The notes: generated by a model not told the origin, from the sequence alone. Shown: positions 1-6,998, counted from the first letter of the stretch. The stretch: DNA of 8,258 nucleotides from Archangium sp. (GCA_016793525.1 JAEUJT010000244.1:1-8258); one strand, 5' to 3'. Translations and numbers: made by a program.

Positions 1-2126
1 CGATGATCTTGCGGCGCGAGGCCGAGAACATCGGGCTCAACCGCTCGTTCCTCATCTACGATGACTCCGATCAGATGCAGCTCGTGCGGCGCGCGATTCG
101 CGAGGTCGGCGTCGACGTGTCGAGCGTCACCCCGCGCGACATGTTGTCTCGCATCGACGCGGAGAAAAACGCCGGTCGCATGCCGGGGCAGGCCAAGCCG
201 TCGCCTGATCCAAAAGCGCAGACCGCGCAGAAGGTGTACCGGCAGTACCAAAAGCTGCTCCACGCGGCGAACGCGGTCGACTTCGGAGACCTGCTGCTGT
301 TGTTGGTCGAGCTGTTCCGCACGAATGAAGAGGTGCGCCTCCGCTACCAGCGCCGCTTCGAGCACGTGCTGGTCGACGAGTTCCAAGACACGAACCCGGT
401 GCAGTACGAGCTGCTGAAGCTGCTGGCGCCTCCGCCGACGTCGAACGTGGTGGTGGTGGGCGACGACGACCAGAGCATCTACCGATGGCGCGGCGCCGAG
501 GTGGACAACATTCTCGGGTTCCCCTCGGTGTACCCGGGCTGCCGGGTGGTGAAGCTCGAGCAGAACTACCGGTCTGATCAGGTGATTCTCGAGGCGGCGC
601 ACGCGGTCATCGCCCAGAACTCCCGGCGCATGCCGAAGAAGCTGTGGAGCTCGCGTGCCCGCGGCGAAGATCTCGGGTTAATCATCGCCCGAGACGAGCG
701 GGGCGAGGCGCAGCAGGTAGCGCAGCGCATTCACGACCTGCGGCACCAGGGCGTCTGCGACTACGACCAGATGGCGGTGTTCTTTCGCACCAACGCTCAG
801 AGCCGAATCATCGAAGAGACGTTTCGCCTCAACCGCGTGCCGTACGTGCTGGTGTCGGGCCGCAGCTTCTACGATCGCGCCGAGATTCGAGACGCCGCGA
901 GCTACCTGCGGCTGATGGTGAACCCGAAGTCTGACGCCGATTTTTTGCGCGTGGTGAACCAGCCCGCGCGCGGCATCGGCGATACCACCGAGGAGCGGGT
1001 GCAAGACTTCGCGGCCGAGGCCGGCATCAGCCTCTACGAGGCGATCGAGGTGCCGGCGCGCATCGCCTCGCTCAACGCGGGTGCGGTGAAACGGCTGGCG
1101 GGCTTTCGCGCGCTGATCGACAAACTCACCGCGTTCATGGCGTCTCAGCCCGATGCGTCGAAGGCGACCGAATACATGCTCAACGAGACGGGCATGGTGA
1201 CCGCGTACATGGCCGAGGGCACCGACGAGGCGATGACCCGGGCCGAGAACCTGCGAGAGCTGCTCACCGCCACGCAGGAGTTCGACCGCCAGCGCGCGGA
1301 ACGGCTCGGCGCCCAGACGCCGCAGGGAGAGGTGAAGGCTCCGGAGCCCGTTCCCGTCGAGCCGGAGATTCCGCCCAAGGCCCAGGGTGACTTGTTTGCC
1401 AGCTTCAGCGCGTCGAAGCCGGTGGTGGTGGAGACGTCGGCGGTGGAGGAGCAGCAGTCGCTCGACGTGGTGGCGCCTCCGCTCCAGGCATTTCTCGAGC
1501 AGGTGAGCCTGGTGGGCGAGGCCGACGGCGAGACCGGCATGGGCCAGAACCGGGTCTCGGTGATGACGCTGCACGCGGCCAAGGGCCTCGAGTTCGACGC
1601 GGTGTTCCTCACCGGCATGGAGGAGGAGATCTTTCCCCACCGCCGGTCCACAGGGCCCGAAGCGGTGCCGGAGGAAATGGCCGAGGAACGGCGGCTTTGT
1701 TACGTCGGCTTCACCCGCGCGCGGCGCCGCCTCACGTGTTCGCTGGCGCAGAGCCGGGCGCTGTACGGCGAGCTGCGCTTCAACCCGCCGTCGCGCTTCT
1801 TGGCCGAAGTGCCGAAGGAGCTGTTCGGCTTCGCCGACGAGACCGAGCGAATGCCGGCCGCTGCGCCGCTGTCCGCCGCCCCGATGATCCGCCGACGCTC
1901 GTTCGACGATGACGGCCCGGTGATCGACCGCAGCTTCGACCAGTCGACCGACTTTCACCAAAGCGGTGACGGCGAGGTGAAGGGCATGCGCGTCAACCAC
2001 AGCCAGTTTGGGCCCGGAGTGGTGATCGACGTTGCGGGCAAGGGGCCCAACGCCAAGCTCACCGTGCGCTTCAAAGAAGGCGTGGGCGTGAAGACGGTCA
2101 TCGCGCGCTTTTTGACGCCGGCCTGA
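1..2126 (+). CDS. pcrA: UvrD/PcrA-type superfamily 1A DNA helicase, 5' partial
   Basis: ATP-dependent 3'-5' DNA helicase of the UvrD/PcrA family, which acts in repair, replication-fork clearance and transcription-linked repair. The reading frame is open to the window edge (first full codon at base 3). The first visible Met aligns inside domain 1A, so roughly 100 N-terminal residues including Walker A (motif I) are missing. Counting from that Met: motif II VDEFQDTN 124-131, motif III GDDDQSIYRWRG 153-164, motif IV LEQNYRS 185-191, SGRSFYDRAEIRD 285-297, motif V VMTLHAAKGLEFD 520-532 and motif VI around RRLCYVGFTRARRRL 563-577. Residues 430-492 form a Pro/Glu/Val-rich insert not usual in Bacillus PcrA, before the conserved PLQAFLEQ. 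Residues 660-707 (VNHSQFGPGVV to the end) resemble the Tudor-like C-terminal domain by which PcrA contacts RNA polymerase. That domain favours pcrA over rep, but uvrD is an equally used name. The family assignment is very secure. Confidence 0.96.
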   Translation, partial: MILRREAENIGLNRSFLIYDDSDQMQLVRRAIREVGVDVSSVTPRDMLSRIDAEKNAGRMPGQAKPSPDPKAQTAQKVYRQYQKLLHAANAVDFGDLLLLLVELFRTNEEVRLRYQRRFEHVLVDEFQDTNPVQYELLKLLAPPPTSNVVVVGDDDQSIYRWRGAEVDNILGFPSVYPGCRVVKLEQNYRSDQVILEAAHAVIAQNSRRMPKKLWSSRARGEDLGLIIARDERGEAQQVAQRIHDLRHQGVCDYDQMAVFFRTNAQSRIIEETFRLNRVPYVLVSGRSFYDRAEIRDAASYLRLMVNPKSDADFLRVVNQPARGIGDTTEERVQDFAAEAGISLYEAIEVPARIASLNAGAVKRLAGFRALIDKLTAFMASQPDASKATEYMLNETGMVTAYMAEGTDEAMTRAENLRELLTATQEFDRQRAERLGAQTPQGEVKAPEPVPVEPEIPPKAQGDLFASFSASKPVVVETSAVEEQQSLDVVAPPLQAFLEQVSLVGEADGETGMGQNRVSVMTLHAAKGLEFDAVFLTGMEEEIFPHRRSTGPEAVPEEMAEERRLCYVGFTRARRRLTCSLAQSRALYGELRFNPPSRFLAEVPKELFGFADETERMPAAAPLSAAPMIRRRSFDDDGPVIDRSFDQSTDFHQSGDGEVKGMRVNHSQFGPGVVIDVAGKGPNAKLTVRFKEGVGVKTVIARFLTPA

Positions 2127-2140
2127 CGCAGGTTCAAAGT
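2112..2140 (+). promoter_or_regulatory. Candidate promoter for the adenosine deaminase gene
   Basis: A good -35 match, TTGACG at 2112-2117, overlaps the end of the helicase gene. It is followed 17 bases later by CAAAGT at 2135-2140, a weak -10 that keeps only three consensus positions. Transcription would begin near 2147, giving about 105 bases of leader if translation starts at 2252. It would also place +1 on the in-frame GTG at 2147. The call rests on spacing and the -35 only. Confidence 0.28.
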
Positions 2141-2251
2141 CGAGGGGTGCCTGAGACCTTCGAGCGTTCCCTGACGTCATTTTCTGATCCCCCGACGTCG
2201 CCTGGCATCTCGTCGACCGCGTGGCACCCGCCGCCGCCCCCAGCGCTCACC
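2127..2251 (+). other. Intergenic leader before the adenosine deaminase start
   Basis: These 125 bases separate the helicase stop from the preferred deaminase start. They are open in the deaminase frame from a GTG at 2147, but the encoded 35 residues are Ser/Pro-rich with a run of five prolines, resemble no ADA domain, and use more A/T-ending codons than the flanking genes. Two palindromic GACGTC sites lie at 2173-2178 and 2194-2199, 21 bases apart. I see no riboswitch or terminator fold. It is probably untranslated leader, though a short N-terminal extension cannot be excluded. Confidence 0.45.
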
Positions 2252-3352
2252 GTGCCGAAGATCGAGGTTACCGAGGCCCTGCTGCGCGCGTTGCCGAAGA
2301 CCGACCTGCACTGCCACCTCGATGGCAGCATGCGGCTGAAGACGATTCTCGAGCTGGCCGAGGCCCAGAAGATCAACCTGCCTGCCGACACCGAAGACGG
2401 GCTGGCCAAGCACATTCACAAGGGCGAGATCTGCAAAGACCTCGAGGACTACCTGGTGGCGTTTGACGTCACCTGCTCGGTGCTGCAGACCGAAGAGGCG
2501 CTCTACCGCGCGGCCTACGAGCTGGGCGTCGACGCCGCGGCCGAAAACGTGCGCTACCTCGAGGTGCGCTACGCCCCGGTGCTCCACCAACAGCGCGGGC
2601 TGAAGCTGACCGCCATCGTCGACGCGGTGCTCGAAGGGTTGCGCGAGGCCAAGCGGGAGACGCGCATGAAGTACGGCGTCATTCTGTGCGGCATTCGCCA
2701 CATGAGCCCGCAGACCAGCGTGCGGTTGGCCGAGCTGTGCGTGGCGTACAAGAACCGCGGCGTGGTGGGCTTCGACCTGGCCGGCGCGGAGGCGAATTTC
2801 CCCGCCAAAGAGCACAAAGAGGCGTTTCAGCTTATTTTAAAGAACAACGTGAACTGTACGGCGCATGCCGGTGAGGCGTACGGGCCGGAGTCGATCTCCC
2901 AGGCGTTGCACTTCCTCGGCTCCCACCGCATCGGCCACGGCGTGCGGCTGCGGGAAGACGGCGATCTGCTCAACTATGTGAATGATCACCGAATTCCCCT
3001 CGAGTGCTGCCCGTCGTCGAACGTGCAGACCCGCGCGGTGAATGATCTGAAGTCGCACCCACTGAAGTTCTATTTTGACTACGGGCTGCGGGTGACCATC
3101 AACACCGACAACCGGTTGATCACCGACACCACGGTGTCGAAGGAATACCTCATCGCCCACCGAGAGCTCGGTTTGTCTTTGGAAGACCTGACCACCATTA
3201 TCGTGTCTGGCTTCAAGAGCGCGTTCCTCCCGTTCCGCGAGAAGCAAGACACGCTCAAGGCGGTGAACGAGGAAATTCAGAACACACTGAAGGAATTCGA
3301 GCGCCAACAGCGCGCGGCGGCGGCCCCGGCGTCGGGTCTGGCTCCGAAGTAG
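2252..3352 (+). CDS. add: Adenosine deaminase
   Basis: Zinc-dependent hydrolase of purine salvage that converts adenosine (or deoxyadenosine) to inosine and ammonia in the cytosol. From the GTG at 2252 it is 366 residues, close to the family norm. Visible metal and active-site motifs: HCH at 20-22 (TDLHCHLDGS), GFDLAGAE 173-180, HAGE 205-208 (zinc His and catalytic Glu), HRIGHG 225-230 and NTDN 284-287. The usual NTDD is replaced by NTDN, so the zinc-binding Asp is kept but the following Asp is Asn. The C-terminus ends in an Ala-rich tail. Start choice: GTG 2252 leaves the typical short N-terminus (MPKIEVTEALL) just before the first motif. A GTG at 2147 would add 35 low-complexity residues. 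Neither start has a well-spaced Shine-Dalgarno. The gene follows the helicase by chance rather than function and converges on glgC. The specific substrate (adenosine versus adenine or a modified nucleoside) is inferred from the family. Confidence 0.93.
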   Translation: MPKIEVTEALLRALPKTDLHCHLDGSMRLKTILELAEAQKINLPADTEDGLAKHIHKGEICKDLEDYLVAFDVTCSVLQTEEALYRAAYELGVDAAAENVRYLEVRYAPVLHQQRGLKLTAIVDAVLEGLREAKRETRMKYGVILCGIRHMSPQTSVRLAELCVAYKNRGVVGFDLAGAEANFPAKEHKEAFQLILKNNVNCTAHAGEAYGPESISQALHFLGSHRIGHGVRLREDGDLLNYVNDHRIPLECCPSSNVQTRAVNDLKSHPLKFYFDYGLRVTINTDNRLITDTTVSKEYLIAHRELGLSLEDLTTIIVSGFKSAFLPFREKQDTLKAVNEEIQNTLKEFERQQRAAAAPASGLAPK

Positions 3353-3374
3353 AGACCGCGCTCAGCCGACCCGA
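3332..3374. terminator. Candidate bidirectional stem-loop between add and glgC
   Basis: Bases 3332-3343 pair with 3364-3374: TCGGGTC against GACCCGA, then GGCT against AGCC, with T3339 bulged. This makes 11 pairs, mostly G-C, around a 20-base loop. The stop codon of add lies in the loop and the stop codon of glgC in the right arm, so the hairpin could end both convergent transcripts. Neither side has a U-tract, so it is not a classic intrinsic terminator. Confidence 0.35.
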
Positions 3375-4594
3375 GCGCCCTTGGGGATCACGACCAGCCC
3401 CGACTCGGTCACGGTGAAGCGGCGCTTGTCGTCTTCAGGGTTCACGCCGATGACGGTGTTGGGCGGGATGATCACGTTCTTGTCGATGATCGCGCGGCGA
3501 ATGTCGCAGTGACGGCCGATCTCCACGCCTTCCATCAAGATGCAGCCGTGCACCTGCGAAAACGAGTTCACCCGCACCCGCGGCGACAGAATGGAGCGGT
3601 TCACCAGCGAACCCGAGACGATGCACCCCTCACTCACGAGTGAGTCCGTCGCGCGCCCAACCCGTTCATTCAACACGTCATTGAAGACGAATTTCGCCGG
3701 AGGCAGGTTGGAGTTGGCGGTGTGAATGGGCCACTTGTCGTTGTACAAGTTGAACACCGGGTCGATGTTCGTCAGATCCATATTCGCTTGGTAGTAGGCG
3801 TCGATGGTGCCGACGTCGCGCCAGTACCCGCGCACGCGCTCGCTCTGCCCAGGCACGATGTTGGTGGTGAAGTCGTACGCCATCACCCGCGCCCGTTTGT
3901 GCAGGTTTGCGAGAATCGACTTCCCGAAGTCGTGCGCCGATGTATCGTCTTTGGCGTCGTTGGTGACCTCGTCGATCAGCGTCTTGGTCGAGAAGATGTA
4001 GTTGCCCATCGACGCGAGGCACTTGGTCGGGTCTCCCGGCATCGCTGGCGGGTCTTTCGGCTTCTCGACGAACGACAACACCTCGCCCTTTGGGCTCACG
4101 TGCAGAATGCCGAACTGAGAGCCCTCTTCGATCGGCACCGGGAGCACCGCGACGGTACAATCTGCGCGCTGCTCGGTGTGGAAGGCGAGCATCTGCTGCA
4201 TGTCCATCTGGTACACGTGGTCGGCGCCGAACACGAAGACGTGCTCGGGCGATTCGTCGGTCACCAGGTTCAGGTTCTGGAAGATCGCGTCGGCCGAGCC
4301 GCGGTACCAGTCATTGCCGGTGCGCATCTGCGCTGGCACCGTCTCGCAGTAGTGGCCGAGAAAGGCCGTCATGCGCCAGCTGCGCGAGAGGTGGTTGTTG
4401 AGCGAGTCAGATTTGTACTGGGTTAAAACCTTGATTCGGTACACACCTGAGTTGACGAAGTTCGAGAGGCAGAAGTCGATGATGCGGTACCGGCCACCGA
4501 AGGGCACCGCCGGCTTCGCGCGTTCCCGCGTCAACGGTTCGAGTCGAGTTCCCGCGCCACCAGCCAAGACCATCGCCATCGCGTACCCAGGCAT
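3362..4594 (-). CDS. glgC: Glucose-1-phosphate adenylyltransferase (ADP-glucose pyrophosphorylase)
   Basis: Makes ADP-glucose from glucose-1-phosphate and ATP, the committed step of bacterial glycogen synthesis, in the cytosol. It has 410 residues, a normal length. The N-terminal nucleotidyltransferase shows [13 protein letters not shown] 10-22, AKPAVPFGG 26-34, YRIIDF 36-41, GSADAIFQN 99-107, GADHVYQMD 123-131, FVEKP 175-179 (G1P-binding Lys), SMGNYIF 195-201 and [15 protein letters not shown] 257-271. From about 315 onward hexapeptide-like repeats form the C-terminal beta-helix. Motifs such as [17 protein letters not shown] and PVFNLYN are those of actinobacterial GlgC rather than the E. 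coli type. The Lys that binds fructose-1,6-bisphosphate in E. coli GlgC (Lys39) is Arg35 here, and the N-terminal extension is absent. Start: ATG at 4594, nine residues before LAGG; a GAGG lies 13 bases upstream, rather far. No other glycogen gene is in the window. Confidence 0.96.
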   Translation of the reverse strand: MPGYAMAMVLAGGAGTRLEPLTRERAKPAVPFGGRYRIIDFCLSNFVNSGVYRIKVLTQYKSDSLNNHLSRSWRMTAFLGHYCETVPAQMRTGNDWYRGSADAIFQNLNLVTDESPEHVFVFGADHVYQMDMQQMLAFHTEQRADCTVAVLPVPIEEGSQFGILHVSPKGEVLSFVEKPKDPPAMPGDPTKCLASMGNYIFSTKTLIDEVTNDAKDDTSAHDFGKSILANLHKRARVMAYDFTTNIVPGQSERVRGYWRDVGTIDAYYQANMDLTNIDPVFNLYNDKWPIHTANSNLPPAKFVFNDVLNERVGRATDSLVSEGCIVSGSLVNRSILSPRVRVNSFSQVHGCILMEGVEIGRHCDIRRAIIDKNVIIPPNTVIGVNPEDDKRRFTVTESGLVVIPKGARVG

Positions 4595-4601
4595 ATGGCC
4601 G

Positions 4602-4607
4602 ATGGTA
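4602..4607 (-). promoter_or_regulatory. Candidate -10 element of glgC
   Basis: On the minus strand GGTACCAT precedes the glgC ATG, with TACCAT ending 7 bases before it. It fits the T-A-n-n-n-T core of a sigma-70 -10 box. The leader would be only a few bases or none. No clear -35 is seen. It shares the GGTACnnT core with the regions before the starts at 4661 and 6999. Confidence 0.25.
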
Positions 4608-4647
4608 CCTCGGAAAACCGGCGGCTCCGAATGGACAGCCGAGGTAC
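4605..4647. repeat. 9-bp perfect inverted repeat in the divergent intergenic region
   Basis: GTACCTCGG at 4605-4613 is the exact reverse complement of CCGAGGTAC at 4639-4647, with 25 bases between. It lies in the 66 bases separating the divergent starts of glgC (4594) and the Tat-signal gene (4661). Each arm sits just upstream of one start codon, so each gene sees the same GAGGTAC reading towards it. It may be a paired operator, two copies of one promoter element, or weak ribosome-binding sequences. Confidence 0.5.
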
Positions 4648-4650
4648 GCT
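4645..4650 (+). promoter_or_regulatory. Candidate -10 element of the Tat-signal subunit / GMC operon
   Basis: TACGCT, inside GGTACGCT, ends 10 bases before the ATG at 4661 and fits a T-A-n-n-n-T -10 core. No convincing -35 is seen. Transcription would start almost at the ATG. The element is the right arm of the inverted repeat described at 4605-4647. Confidence 0.25.
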
Positions 4651-4660
4651 CCGCGCTCCG

Positions 4661-5302
4661 ATGACGACGCCCGAGCCTGCTGGCTTTTCTCGACGCTCCC
4701 TCGTGAAGCGGGGCCTGGTCGGCACCGCGCTCCTGGCGGTCGGCGGGGGCGGGTGGCTGGCGCTGCGCTCGAGCACGCTCCTCCCCGCGCCGAGCGAAGG
4801 TCTCCTCGCGCTCTCGGTGCGCGAATACTCGGTGGTGGCGGCGCTCGCGGGCCGGCTGATTCCCGCGCGGGCCGGGTTCCCCACCGTGGAGGCGCTGAAG
4901 GTGCCGCTGGCGTGCGATCGCATTCTCACCCAGGTCGACGTCACCGCCCGTGACGAGCTGAAGCAGCTGCTGATGCTCTTCGAGAACGCGCTCGCCGGCT
5001 TTCTCCTCGGAGGCCGTACGCGCCCCTTCACCGAGCTGAGCGGCGACGAGCAAGAAGCGGTGCTGGTGGAGTGGCGAGACAGCTCGCTGGCGCTTCGGCG
5101 AACCGGGTTTCTCGCGCTGCGCGGCCTGGTGATGGCGGCGTATTACGGCAACCCGCTGGTGTGGCCGGCGCTCCAGTACGAGGGGCCTCCGCCGGGCGTG
5201 TACAACCCGCAGGCCCCGGTGTGGAAAGGCGGCGGGCAGCCTCGCCCAGCGGGGAACGGCGTGTTCACCGAGCCCGAGAGCGAAGGCGGGGGCACGCCGT
5301 GA
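4661..5302 (+). CDS. Tat-signal small subunit, gluconate 2-dehydrogenase subunit 3 family
   Basis: A 213-residue protein resembling the small (gamma) subunit of membrane-associated FAD dehydrogenases such as gluconate 2-dehydrogenase. This subunit escorts the flavoprotein across the Tat pathway and stabilises it. The N-terminus has SRRSLVK at 10-16, a twin-arginine motif close to S-R-R-x-F-L-K. A hydrophobic Gly/Ala/Leu stretch follows at 18-35. No obvious AxA cleavage site or lipobox Cys follows, so it may remain anchored. The helical body runs about 51-170 ([51 protein letters not shown] 161-177), and the last 30 residues are Gly/Pro-rich and likely disordered. ATG 4661 is preferred over in-frame ATGs at 4595 and 4631 because it gives a Tat n-region of normal length. 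The stop overlaps the next gene's start by 4 bases, indicating coupling. Family assignment is from overall pattern; there is no catalytic motif to confirm it. Confidence 0.8.
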   Translation: MTTPEPAGFSRRSLVKRGLVGTALLAVGGGGWLALRSSTLLPAPSEGLLALSVREYSVVAALAGRLIPARAGFPTVEALKVPLACDRILTQVDVTARDELKQLLMLFENALAGFLLGGRTRPFTELSGDEQEAVLVEWRDSSLALRRTGFLALRGLVMAAYYGNPLVWPALQYEGPPPGVYNPQAPVWKGGGQPRPAGNGVFTEPESEGGGTP

Positions 5303-6885
5303 CCGATTTTCTCCCCAGCGACACCGGGCGCATCTTCACCGGCGACGAGCTGATCACCGGCGCGTCGGGCGACCTCTCGTTCGACTGTGACGTGTGTGTC
5401 ATCGGCTCTGGCTCGGGTGGCGCGTGGGTCGCGCACGAGCTGGTAAAGCGGGGCCGGCGCGTCGTGCTGCTCGAGGAGGGCGGGTACCACACGCGCGCCG
5501 AGTTCGACATGACCGAGGCCCGCGCGTTTCCCGGGCTGTACCAAGAGCTCGGCAACCGGGCGACCGACGACCAGGCCATCACCATCGTGCAGGGCCGGAG
5601 CCTCGGCGGCGGCACGACGGTGAACTGGTGCTCCAGCTTTCGCACCCCAGACGGCATTCTCGACACCTGGCGCGATCGCTTCGGCGTCGACACGCTCTCG
5701 CGCGAGACGCTCACCCCGCACTGGGAGGCCGTCGAGCGGCGCCTGCACATCGCCGAGTGGCCGCTGGCGATGATCAACGAGAACAACCGCGTCCTGTGGG
5801 ACGGGCTGGGCGCGCTCAACTACGGGCGCGGGTTGATTCGCCGCAACGTGAACAACTGCCTCAACCTCGGCTACTGCGGCATGGGCTGCCCGGTCGACGC
5901 CAAGCAATCGATGAGCGTCACGGTCATCCCCGATGCGGTCGAAGCCGGTCTCACGGTGTACGCCAACACGTCGGTGCGTCGCCTGGAGTGGAGCGGCCGC
6001 CGCGTCTCCGCCGTGCACGCGCAGGTGCTCGACCCGAGCTCGAACGCGCCGAGCGGCACGACGATCACCGTGCGCCCGAAGCTGACGGTCGTGAGCGGCG
6101 GTGCCATCAACTCGCCGGGGCTGTTGCTCCGCTCTGGGCTCGAGGCTGGAGGCCGAGTGGGGCAGCGCACCTGGCTGCACCCGGTGGTGGTGATGATGGC
6201 CAAGTTCGACCGCCCGGTGCGCGCGTTCTCCGGAGCGCCGCAGAGCGTGTATTCGCACCACTTCATCGAGCGCGGCCAGGGCAAGGTGGGCTTCTTGCTC
6301 GAGGTGCCGCCGGTGCACCCGTTGCTGGCGTCGACCGCGGTGGCGACGCTGGGGCCGCAGTCGCAAGAGCTTTTCAGTCAGCTCCCCAACATCAGCGCCA
6401 TGCTCGCCGTGCACCGCGACGGGCTGCTCCCCGACGAGACGGGCGCCACGGTTCGGCTGCGGAGCGGCGCGCACTCCCGCTACAGCATCGACTACGCGTT
6501 TCGCCCCGCGCACTGGGAGGCGTTTCGCACCGCGTGCAAGGAGATGGCGCGCATTCAGTTCGCCGCCGGCGCGAAGCAGGTGTTCTCGCTGCACCTCGAC
6601 CCGGTGGTGCTGAACGGCCCCGAGGAGATCGACGCCAAGCTCGACGCCGCACCGTGGGAGAAGCTGCGGCTCAAGGTGATCACCGCGCACCAGATGGGCG
6701 GCTGCGCCATGGGCGCCAAGGCCGAGTCCTCGGTGGTCGACCCGCGCCTCCGCTTCCACGGCATGGACAACCTCTTCGTGGTCGATGGCTCCGTGCTGCC
6801 AACCTCGCTCGGGGTCAACCCTCAAGAGACCATCTTCGGCATCGCCCGCTGGTCCGCCGAGCACCTCAACGCCGCGGTGGGGTAG
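5299..6885 (+). CDS. GMC-family FAD-dependent dehydrogenase/oxidase
   Basis: Flavoprotein of the glucose-methanol-choline family, which oxidises alcohols, sugars or sterols; the substrate cannot be read from the sequence. It has 528 residues. FAD-binding Rossmann motif GSGSGG at 36-41 ([16 protein letters not shown]), acidic strand end LLEEGG 57-62, GMC signature region [12 protein letters not shown] 99-110, and the C-terminal active site with HQMGGCAMG 464-472 (His464) and [19 protein letters not shown] 496-514 (Asn507). These give the His/Asn catalytic pair. Cys187, Cys193 and Cys197 ([12 protein letters not shown]) form a cluster reminiscent of long-chain alcohol oxidases and Fe-S-bearing FAD glucose dehydrogenases. 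There is no signal peptide. The GTG at 5299 overlaps the TGA of the upstream subunit in GTGA, with a G-rich tract six bases before it. Both genes probably form one exported complex, with this protein carried by its Tat partner. No multihaem cytochrome subunit follows. Confidence 0.92.
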   Translation: MTDFLPSDTGRIFTGDELITGASGDLSFDCDVCVIGSGSGGAWVAHELVKRGRRVVLLEEGGYHTRAEFDMTEARAFPGLYQELGNRATDDQAITIVQGRSLGGGTTVNWCSSFRTPDGILDTWRDRFGVDTLSRETLTPHWEAVERRLHIAEWPLAMINENNRVLWDGLGALNYGRGLIRRNVNNCLNLGYCGMGCPVDAKQSMSVTVIPDAVEAGLTVYANTSVRRLEWSGRRVSAVHAQVLDPSSNAPSGTTITVRPKLTVVSGGAINSPGLLLRSGLEAGGRVGQRTWLHPVVVMMAKFDRPVRAFSGAPQSVYSHHFIERGQGKVGFLLEVPPVHPLLASTAVATLGPQSQELFSQLPNISAMLAVHRDGLLPDETGATVRLRSGAHSRYSIDYAFRPAHWEAFRTACKEMARIQFAAGAKQVFSLHLDPVVLNGPEEIDAKLDAAPWEKLRLKVITAHQMGGCAMGAKAESSVVDPRLRFHGMDNLFVVDGSVLPTSLGVNPQETIFGIARWSAEHLNAAVG

Positions 6886-6981
6886 GGCAGACCTGGCGAC
6901 GCGCGCAGCTGACGCGGCACACATCTGACGACGTTGGCCTTCATGGGCACGAAAACGCCCGCGCGTGATCGCGTGCGAGGC

Positions 6982-6989
6982 GGTACATT
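6982..6989 (+). promoter_or_regulatory. Candidate -10 element of the FHA-GGDEF gene
   Basis: GGTACATT, with TACATT fitting the -10 T-A-n-n-n-T core, ends 9 bases before the ATG at 6999. No recognisable -35 lies 16-18 bases upstream. An 8-base-spaced direct repeat of CGCGTG (6962-6967 and 6970-6975) is just upstream. No well-spaced Shine-Dalgarno exists (GAGG at 6977-6980 is 18 bases away), which fits a leaderless or very short-leader transcript. Confidence 0.28.
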
Positions 6990-6998
6990 GCGCGCTCC

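Noticed and set aside
678..2180. 500-codon open frame on the minus strand
   Set aside because: It lies opposite the helicase motifs and has a His/Arg/Leu-rich shadow composition with no recognisable domain.
4595..4660. Earlier starts of the Tat-signal protein (4595 or 4631)
   Set aside because: They would push the twin-arginine motif further from the N-terminus and translate the inverted repeat. ATG 4661 gives a normal Tat signal.
4595..5053. Extension of glgC upstream of 4594 to 5053
   Set aside because: The frame is open by chance across the Tat-signal gene. GlgC homology begins a few residues before LAGG, and the extension is low-complexity Arg/Glu-rich sequence.
5071..5298. Upstream extension of the GMC protein
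   Set aside because: It overlaps the small subunit in another frame and is Arg/Gly-rich; GTG 5299 in the GTGA overlap is the natural coupled start.
5394..6968. 524-codon plus-strand frame inside the GMC gene
   Set aside because: It is in another frame of a gene with full FAD and active-site motifs; the translation is Arg/Ala-rich nonsense.
6886..6998. Possible small RNA or terminator between the GMC and FHA-GGDEF genes
   Set aside because: Only 4-5-bp pairings (for example GGGC/GCCC at 6945-6960) were found and no T-run. Not supported beyond the candidate -10.
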